A stretch of 64,000 nucleotides of DNA from Mesorhizobium sp. B2-1-1 (GTDB taxonomy: Bacteria > Pseudomonadota > Alphaproteobacteria > Rhizobiales > Rhizobiaceae). The position numbers and the translations under genes are program-made. The notes beneath the pieces are model-generated. The model did no database searches and was not told where the DNA came from. It worked only from the letters and a program-made list of their open reading frames with translations. Of the stretch, positions 59,635 to 64,000 are shown piece by piece (within the stretch, counting starts at the first letter, position 1; each line of letters opens with the position of its first letter). The DNA lies in NCBI RefSeq assembly GCF_006442975.2, contig NZ_CP083954.1, forward strand, positions 496,001 through 560,000, in the 5' to 3' direction.

Positions 59635-60251
59635 AGTCCCGAAAGGCTCTGAGCTCCGGTGTCCGGAACCGTGATGCCAAGCAGCGCCTGCAGCCCGAAC
59701 AGCACGATCAGCGAAGCGATGAACATGCCAACGAAGACAGCGGTCCCGATTGCGGCCCCCCTGCCGATGGTCGCGTTGGTCATGCGCCAGGTCAGCACCA
59801 TCGACAGCGCGAACAACAGCAGCGACACAAGGCTGGAGATCTGGCTCGCCGAGGTCAGGAAAAGCCTGATCAGCGCGGACGGCAGCATCAGCCAGGCGGT
59901 GATGGCAGAAGCCCAGTTCGAGGCCACGACATAGTGCACGAAGCGGCCGCCGATGCCGGCGCGCGGCGCGACCAGAGCGAGTGCGACCAGAGGCAGCACC
60001 CAGGAACCGATATCGACTGTCGCCAGCCGCAACAGCATGCTGAAGCGGCCCGCGAAGGCATCGGGATCGCCGATCTCGTTGGCGATGCCGACCCAGCCGA
60101 CGATCAATGCCGGCGCCGCGACGACGATGGCGAAAAAGGAATTCCAGAAACCATCGGCAGACAGGTCGAGCAGACGCAGGCCATCGGCCCTGCCGAGCAT
60201 CAGTCGCCAGGCGCCGGTCAGCGAAACTTGGGTCTCGTCCGCCGAAAGCAT
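59622..60251 (-). CDS. Membrane protein downstream of dapE, function unknown
   Basis: 209 residues from ATG 60251, with about five transmembrane helices (roughly 33-52, 72-92, 105-125, 140-162, 172-195). The N-terminal part [20 protein letters not shown] (about 12-31) is amphipathic and reminiscent of small rhizobial membrane proteins found beside dapE, but I do not recognise the family. It follows dapE on the same strand with a 5-bp gap and so shares its transcript. Confidence 0.75.
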   Translation of the reverse strand: MLSADETQVSLTGAWRLMLGRADGLRLLDLSADGFWNSFFAIVVAAPALIVGWVGIANEIGDPDAFAGRFSMLLRLATVDIGSWVLPLVALALVAPRAGIGGRFVHYVVASNWASAITAWLMLPSALIRLFLTSASQISSLVSLLLFALSMVLTWRMTNATIGRGAAIGTAVFVGMFIASLIVLFGLQALLGITVPDTGAQSLSGLYPG

Positions 60252-60256
60252 GCTGC

Positions 60257-61450
60257 TCAGTCCTGTCCGAACCAGTCTTCGATGAAGCGCTGATAGATTT
60301 GCGTCAGCGTCTCGAGATCGGCAAGGGCGACGCGCTCGTCGACCATGTGCATGGTCTTGCCGACCAGGCCGAATTCGACAACCGGGCAATAGTCCTTGAT
60401 GAAGCGCGCATCCGAGGTGCCGCCTGAGGTGGATAGCGCCGGTTCTCTGCCTACCACCGCCTTGACCGAGCCGCTCAACGTCTCGATCAGCCTGTCGTCG
60501 CGGGTCAGGAAGACATGGCTCGGCCGGTCGCGCCAGACGAGTTCGTAGTCGACCGGCATCTCCTTGCCGGGCCGGTATTTCTTGCGGCCCGCCGCCTGGT
60601 CGAGACGGTTGTGGATTTCGGCCTGTATGGTCTCGGCGGTCCAGCTGTCATTGAAGCGGATGTTGAAGGTGGCGGTTGCCTTTGCTGGAATGACGTTGGT
60701 GGCCGGGTTGCCTACGTCGATGGATGTCACCTCCAGATTGGTCGGCTGGAAATCCTTCGTGCCCTCATCGAAGACGGGATGCAGCAAAGCATCGATCAGG
60801 CTCATCAGCCCGCGTACCGGATTGTCGGCAAGCAAGGGGTAAGCGACATGGCCCTGGCGGCCATTGACGATGACGTCGCCCGACAGCGAGCCGCGCCGGC
60901 CGATTTTTATCATGTCGCCGAGCGCAGCCGGGTTGGTCGGCTCGCCGACGATCGATGCATCCCATTTCTCGCCCCTGGAAGCCGCCCATTCGAGCAGCTT
61001 CGTGGTACCGTTGATGGCCGGGCCTTCCTCGTCGCCGGTGATCAGCAGCGAGACCGAGCCCTTCGGGCCGCCATTCGCCTCGACATGGCGCGCTACCGCG
61101 GCGATGAAACAGGCGATGCCGCCCTTCATGTCGACCGCACCCCGGCCATACATCTCGCCATTGGCGATCTCGGCGCCGAAGGGCGGATGCGTCCAGGCGG
61201 CTTCGTCGCCGACCGGCACCACGTCGGTGTGTCCGGCGAACATCAGATGAGGGCCATTGCCGGAGCGCCTGGCATAAAGGTTCTCGATGTCGGGCGTGCC
61301 GTCTTCCGAAAACACCGGGCGATCGACGAGGAAGCCGAGCGGTTCCAGCATCGTCTGCAACGCGGTCAGCGCACCGCCTTCGGCCGGCGTCACGGAGGCG
61401 CAACGGATGAGGGCGGCGAGGTTTGCGGCGGGATCGGTCGGCAGCGTCAT
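60257..61450 (-). CDS. dapE: Succinyl-diaminopimelate desuccinylase
   Basis: 397 residues from ATG 61450; an upstream in-frame start at 61486 is less likely. Splits N-succinyl-LL-diaminopimelate to LL-diaminopimelate in lysine and cell wall synthesis. Dizinc site: FAGHTDVVP (about 68-76), [10 protein letters not shown] (about 99-108) and TGDEEGPA (about 133-140). Partner of dapD 2 kb away on the same strand; the two are separated here by a panE-like gene and two DUF805 genes. Confidence 0.97.
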   Translation of the reverse strand: MTLPTDPAANLAALIRCASVTPAEGGALTALQTMLEPLGFLVDRPVFSEDGTPDIENLYARRSGNGPHLMFAGHTDVVPVGDEAAWTHPPFGAEIANGEMYGRGAVDMKGGIACFIAAVARHVEANGGPKGSVSLLITGDEEGPAINGTTKLLEWAASRGEKWDASIVGEPTNPAALGDMIKIGRRGSLSGDVIVNGRQGHVAYPLLADNPVRGLMSLIDALLHPVFDEGTKDFQPTNLEVTSIDVGNPATNVIPAKATATFNIRFNDSWTAETIQAEIHNRLDQAAGRKKYRPGKEMPVDYELVWRDRPSHVFLTRDDRLIETLSGSVKAVVGREPALSTSGGTSDARFIKDYCPVVEFGLVGKTMHMVDERVALADLETLTQIYQRFIEDWFGQD

Positions 61451-61579
61451 GGCAAAAGCGATAGTCGAAAGCTGAAGGCCTGTCACGGCCAGACGTAGGG
61501 GCCAGTCCTATGACCGGCGATACCGCCGACATTATGGTTTTCATGTCGTATAGTCGTGGGCCCGGTGCGGAGCGACTGG

Positions 61580-62617
61580 ATGGCAAACGGGGACAAGAGA
61601 ATCGTCATTGCCGGCGCCGGCAGCATCGGCTGCTATGCCGGCGGCTGCCTGGCGCTCGCCGGGCGCAAGGTCATCCTGCTGGCCCGGCCGCGCATCGAGG
61701 CGGCTCTGCGGCAAGGCGGATTGCGGGTCAGCGACCTTGAGGGCCGCGACCGGGGCCTCGAGCGGCAAGCGCTTGCCGTCACCACAGATCCAGCCGCCGC
61801 CTTGCCGCAGGCGGACGTGATCCTGGTCACCGTCAAGAGCGGCGCGACGCGGGAAATGGCTGCGCTCATCGCCGCACATGCCCCGCCGGACGCCGTGGTG
61901 GTGAGCCTGCAGAACGGCATCGACAATGCCGACAGGCTGCGCGCCGGTGTCGACGGGCGAACAGTGCTGGCGGGCATGGTGCCGTTCAATGTCGTGCAAT
62001 CGGCCGACGGCGAATTGCCGCTGCGTGTCCACCGCGCCAGCGACGGCAAGGTCATGATCGAGGACAGCGATGCCGGTCTGATCAGCCTTCTCGGCGTCGA
62101 AGGGTTCCGGGTTGAAGTCCATGCCGACATGAAAGCCGTGCTGTGGGGCAAGCTTTTGATGAATTTGAACAATGCGCTGGTGGCGCTTTCGGGCCTGCCG
62201 CTGGCGAGCGAGCTTGCCGACCGGCGCTGGCGGCTGATCCTGGCAAGACAGATCGACGAGGCGCTCCAGGCCATGAAGGCGTCGGGCATCGAGCCGGCGC
62301 GGATCGCCGGCTTGCGGCCGGCGCTGTTGCCGATAGTGCTCCGCCTCCCCGATTGGCTATTCAGGCTGCTGGCGCGGCGGATGCTGGCCATCGACCCGGA
62401 GGCGCGTTCCTCCATGTGGGACGATCTGCAGCGCGGCCGGCCGACGGAGATCGGCGATTTGCAAGGCGCCGTTCTTCGCCTGGCGCAAGAAGCGGGCACG
62501 CCGGCGCCGACGGTCCGGCGGATCATCGCCCTGGTGCGTGAAGCGGAAGCGGCCGGCCGCGGATCGCCCGGTTTCGGCGCGGATCAGGTCGCCGCGCCTG
62601 AAGCGCGTCGCGTCTGA
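61580..62617 (+). CDS. Ketopantoate reductase family protein (2-dehydropantoate 2-reductase-like)
   Basis: 345 residues from ATG 61580 (GGAG 7 nt upstream); GTG 61556 is an alternative. Rossmann motif IAGAGSIGCYAGG (about 9-21), KSGATREM and SLQNGIDN (about 108-115). The ApbA/PanE C-terminal domain has WGKLLMNLNNALVALSG (about 188-204), which includes the usual Lys and Asn residues. It is about 40 residues longer than E. coli PanE, so it may act on another 2-keto acid. It is inserted between dapE and dapD on the opposite strand. Confidence 0.85.
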   Translation: MANGDKRIVIAGAGSIGCYAGGCLALAGRKVILLARPRIEAALRQGGLRVSDLEGRDRGLERQALAVTTDPAAALPQADVILVTVKSGATREMAALIAAHAPPDAVVVSLQNGIDNADRLRAGVDGRTVLAGMVPFNVVQSADGELPLRVHRASDGKVMIEDSDAGLISLLGVEGFRVEVHADMKAVLWGKLLMNLNNALVALSGLPLASELADRRWRLILARQIDEALQAMKASGIEPARIAGLRPALLPIVLRLPDWLFRLLARRMLAIDPEARSSMWDDLQRGRPTEIGDLQGAVLRLAQEAGTPAPTVRRIIALVREAEAAGRGSPGFGADQVAAPEARRV

Positions 62618-62690
62618 ATGAATTCAGGCGACGCGGATCAGGCCTTCATTTTCATGCATACCGTCAGTAGCGTATCGCGATGATGGGCGC

Positions 62691-63083
62691 TCAGGGTTCG
62701 GCCGGTGCATTGGTGCGCTTGCCATAGCGGTTGGGTCCGGGCTTGCCCGGAAACAGGCAAAGCACGACGAAGGCGACGATCGAGACGACCGGCACGAACA
62801 GGATCAACGCCGCGATGCCGGGCTTGTCGAGGTCGTGCAGCCGCTTCACCGCCAGTGCGATGTTCGACCACAGCGAGGCGATGAAGGCGATGAAGAAGAC
62901 GAACGACCACATGTTGCTCTCGGGCGAGCCTTCCGGCACCAGCGTGAAACGATAGAGCGGGAAGGCCTGGATGATGGCCACGAGCAGCCCACCAAGAAAA
63001 TAGGCCGCGCGGCTGACGCGGCCCGATGTCTTGAAGAAAAGCCAAGTAAGGTTGGATCTGTCAGGCAAGCGGGTCCCGTCCAT
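62691..63083 (-). CDS. DUF805 family membrane protein
   Basis: 130 residues from ATG 63083; ATG 63095 is 4 codons upstream. FFKTSGRVSRAAYFLGG (about 17-33) is the DUF805 opening, with the RxxYW-type helix start, and KRLHDLDKPGIAALI (about 80-94) is its hallmark loop; three to four transmembrane helices follow. The start overlaps the end of the second DUF805 gene. Function unknown. Confidence 0.85.
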   Translation of the reverse strand: MDGTRLPDRSNLTWLFFKTSGRVSRAAYFLGGLLVAIIQAFPLYRFTLVPEGSPESNMWSFVFFIAFIASLWSNIALAVKRLHDLDKPGIAALILFVPVVSIVAFVVLCLFPGKPGPNRYGKRTNAPAEP

Positions 63084-63375
63084 ATTGATTGACACCCTGG
63101 GCGCCTTCGAGAACGCCGAGACCGATCAGCGTCCACCAGCCCGACTTGTCGCGGTCGTGCCAGCGTTTTGCATAGAGAGCAATCGCGAAATAGATCGACG
63201 CCAGCGCGACGAGCATGCCGATCCTGCCGCCGCCTGCGGTCGTGAAGCGCGTGCCGAGAATCGCATCGAGAATGAAGACAACAATACCGATGACGATGAA
63301 TATACCGATGCCGGCCCAGAACTTGGCGCGATCGATGCGGCTGTCGAAGCTCGTCAGCAGATACTTCCAGTCCAT
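63061..63375 (-). CDS. DUF805 family membrane protein, short form
   Basis: 104 residues. DUF805 features: LTSFDSRIDRAKFWAGI (7-23) and KRWHDRDKSGWWTLIGLG (about 69-86). The usual last helix is nearly absent: WTLIGLG is followed after nine residues by the C-terminal NQYGRDPLA. Either an internal deletion or a naturally short variant. Tandem with the other DUF805 gene, overlapping it, and downstream of dapD. Confidence 0.85.
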   Translation of the reverse strand: MDWKYLLTSFDSRIDRAKFWAGIGIFIVIGIVVFILDAILGTRFTTAGGGRIGMLVALASIYFAIALYAKRWHDRDKSGWWTLIGLGVLEGAQGVNQYGRDPLA

Positions 63376-63394
63376 GTCACCCCTCCATGTTGAA

Positions 63395-63419
63395 CCGGCG
63401 CGACCGATCGTCGCGCCGG
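63395..63419 (-). terminator. Hairpin after dapD
   Basis: Perfect 10-bp stem (CCGGCGCGAC 63395-63404 with its complement 63410-63419), 5-nt loop, 28 bp past the dapD stop. It lacks a T-tract on the minus strand, so termination may be partial or Rho-assisted. Confidence 0.55.
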
Positions 63420-63447
63420 CGGAAGGTGCGCCCGCTTTCCAAAAAGA

Positions 63448-64000
63448 TCAATCGCGCAGCAATTCGTTGATCGAGGTCTTGGACCGGGTCCTGGCATCGA
63501 CCCGCTTGACGATGACCGCGCAATAGAGACTTGGACCCGGCTCATTGTTCGGAAACGGCTTGCCAGGCAGTGAACCGGCTACGACGACGGAATTCGGCGG
63601 CACTTCGCCGTAGAAAATCTCGCCGGTGGCGCGGTCGACGATCTTGGTCGATTGGCCAATGAAGACGCCCATGCCGAGCACAGAGCCCTCGCGCACGATG
63701 CAGCCTTCGACCACTTCCGAGCGCGCGCCGATGAAGCAATTGTCCTCGATGATGGTGGGACCGGCCTGCATCGGCTCCAGCACGCCGCCGATGCCGACGC
63801 CGCCCGACAGGTGCACATTCTTGCCGATCTGGGCGCAGGAGCCCACCGAAGCCCAGGTATCGACCATGGTGCCCGAATCGACATAGGCGCCGACATTGAC
63901 GAAGGACGGCATCAGCACGGCGCCCGGCGCGACATAGGCCGAGCGGCGCACGATCGACGACGGCACGGCGCGGAAACCGGCCTTCTCGAAATCGACGGCG
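63448..64000 (-). CDS. dapD: Tetrahydrodipicolinate N-succinyltransferase (C-terminal part)
   Basis: The frame runs off the right edge of the window; about 184 C-terminal residues are visible. They form a left-handed beta-helix of hexapeptide repeats ([22 protein letters not shown] turns) ending with [18 protein letters not shown] and [17 protein letters not shown], typical DapD. Transfers succinyl from succinyl-CoA to tetrahydrodipicolinate in lysine and peptidoglycan synthesis. GTG at 63966 is internal and not the start. Confidence 0.95.
   Translation of the reverse strand, partial: AVDFEKAGFRAVPSSIVRRSAYVAPGAVLMPSFVNVGAYVDSGTMVDTWASVGSCAQIGKNVHLSGGVGIGGVLEPMQAGPTIIEDNCFIGARSEVVEGCIVREGSVLGMGVFIGQSTKIVDRATGEIFYGEVPPNSVVVAGSLPGKPFPNNEPGPSLYCAVIVKRVDARTRSKTSINELLRD

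Overview
The window is gene-dense, GC-rich DNA from an alphaproteobacterium of the order Rhizobiales, most probably a Mesorhizobium. The grounds are the gene families and their order (split urease accessory genes with a GST, smo/mtl polyol operon, def-fmt-truA and dapE-dapD), the many ABC importers, and palindromic intergenic repeats typical of rhizobia. No rRNA, tRNA, CRISPR array, phage or transposase gene was seen, so this looks like ordinary chromosome rather than an island.

Layout. 1-3.2 kb: end of a membrane protein gene, a GST, then ureE-ureF-(DUF3995 membrane protein)-ureG, translationally coupled. 3.2-7.1 kb: class II aldolase, HAD phosphatase, SorC-type regulator, small DUF1127-like protein, LysR regulator. 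7.3-16.2 kb: polyol operon smoEFGK-smoS-mtlK-HAD-FGGY kinase, with a palindromic operator-like site in front of smoE. 16.2-22.7 kb: a second polyol-type ABC system on the minus strand with its own medium-chain dehydrogenase and an AraC regulator. 22.9-28.6 kb: MATE exporter, agmatinase-family ureohydrolase, pncB, and a polytopic membrane protein whose 5' end is embedded in a palindromic repeat. 28.7-33.5 kb: branched-chain-amino-acid-type ABC importer. 33.5-35.6 kb: NhaD-like antiporter and pncA, minus strand. 35.9-43.1 kb: a tightly coupled operon of a molybdenum hydroxylase (FAD subunit, then a 2Fe-2S/Mo fusion), a 6-hydroxynicotinate-reductase-like protein, an ApbE-like UPF0280 protein, an AA_synth (DUF1185) protein and a MarR regulator. 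43.3-48.4 kb: ribose-type ABC importer and divergent LacI regulator with two matching operators. 48.5-56.8 kb: two luciferase-like monooxygenases, a decayed arylamine N-acetyltransferase-like fragment, AI-2E family protein, DUF6481 protein, a guanidinium exporter gene (sugE/gdx) behind a guanidine-II riboswitch, a small basic protein, CDF transporter, GFA protein and RmuC. 56.9-64 kb: housekeeping genes def, fmt, GNAT, truA, dapE, a ketopantoate-reductase-like gene, two DUF805 genes and the 3' part of dapD.

How it works together. The left half is a carbon-uptake region: two polyol importers with their dehydrogenases and kinase, each beside its own regulator. The middle holds three niacin-related loci: pncB (nicotinate to NAD), pncA (nicotinamide to nicotinate), and, divergent from pncA, the operon with the 6-hydroxynicotinate-reductase-like gene. 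This suggests a reductive N-heterocycle (possibly nicotinate) catabolic route. In that operon the ApbE-like protein is a good candidate for the enzyme that attaches flavin to the reductase. This is the most interesting and least described system in the window. The substrate and the roles of UPF0280 and AA_synth are inference.
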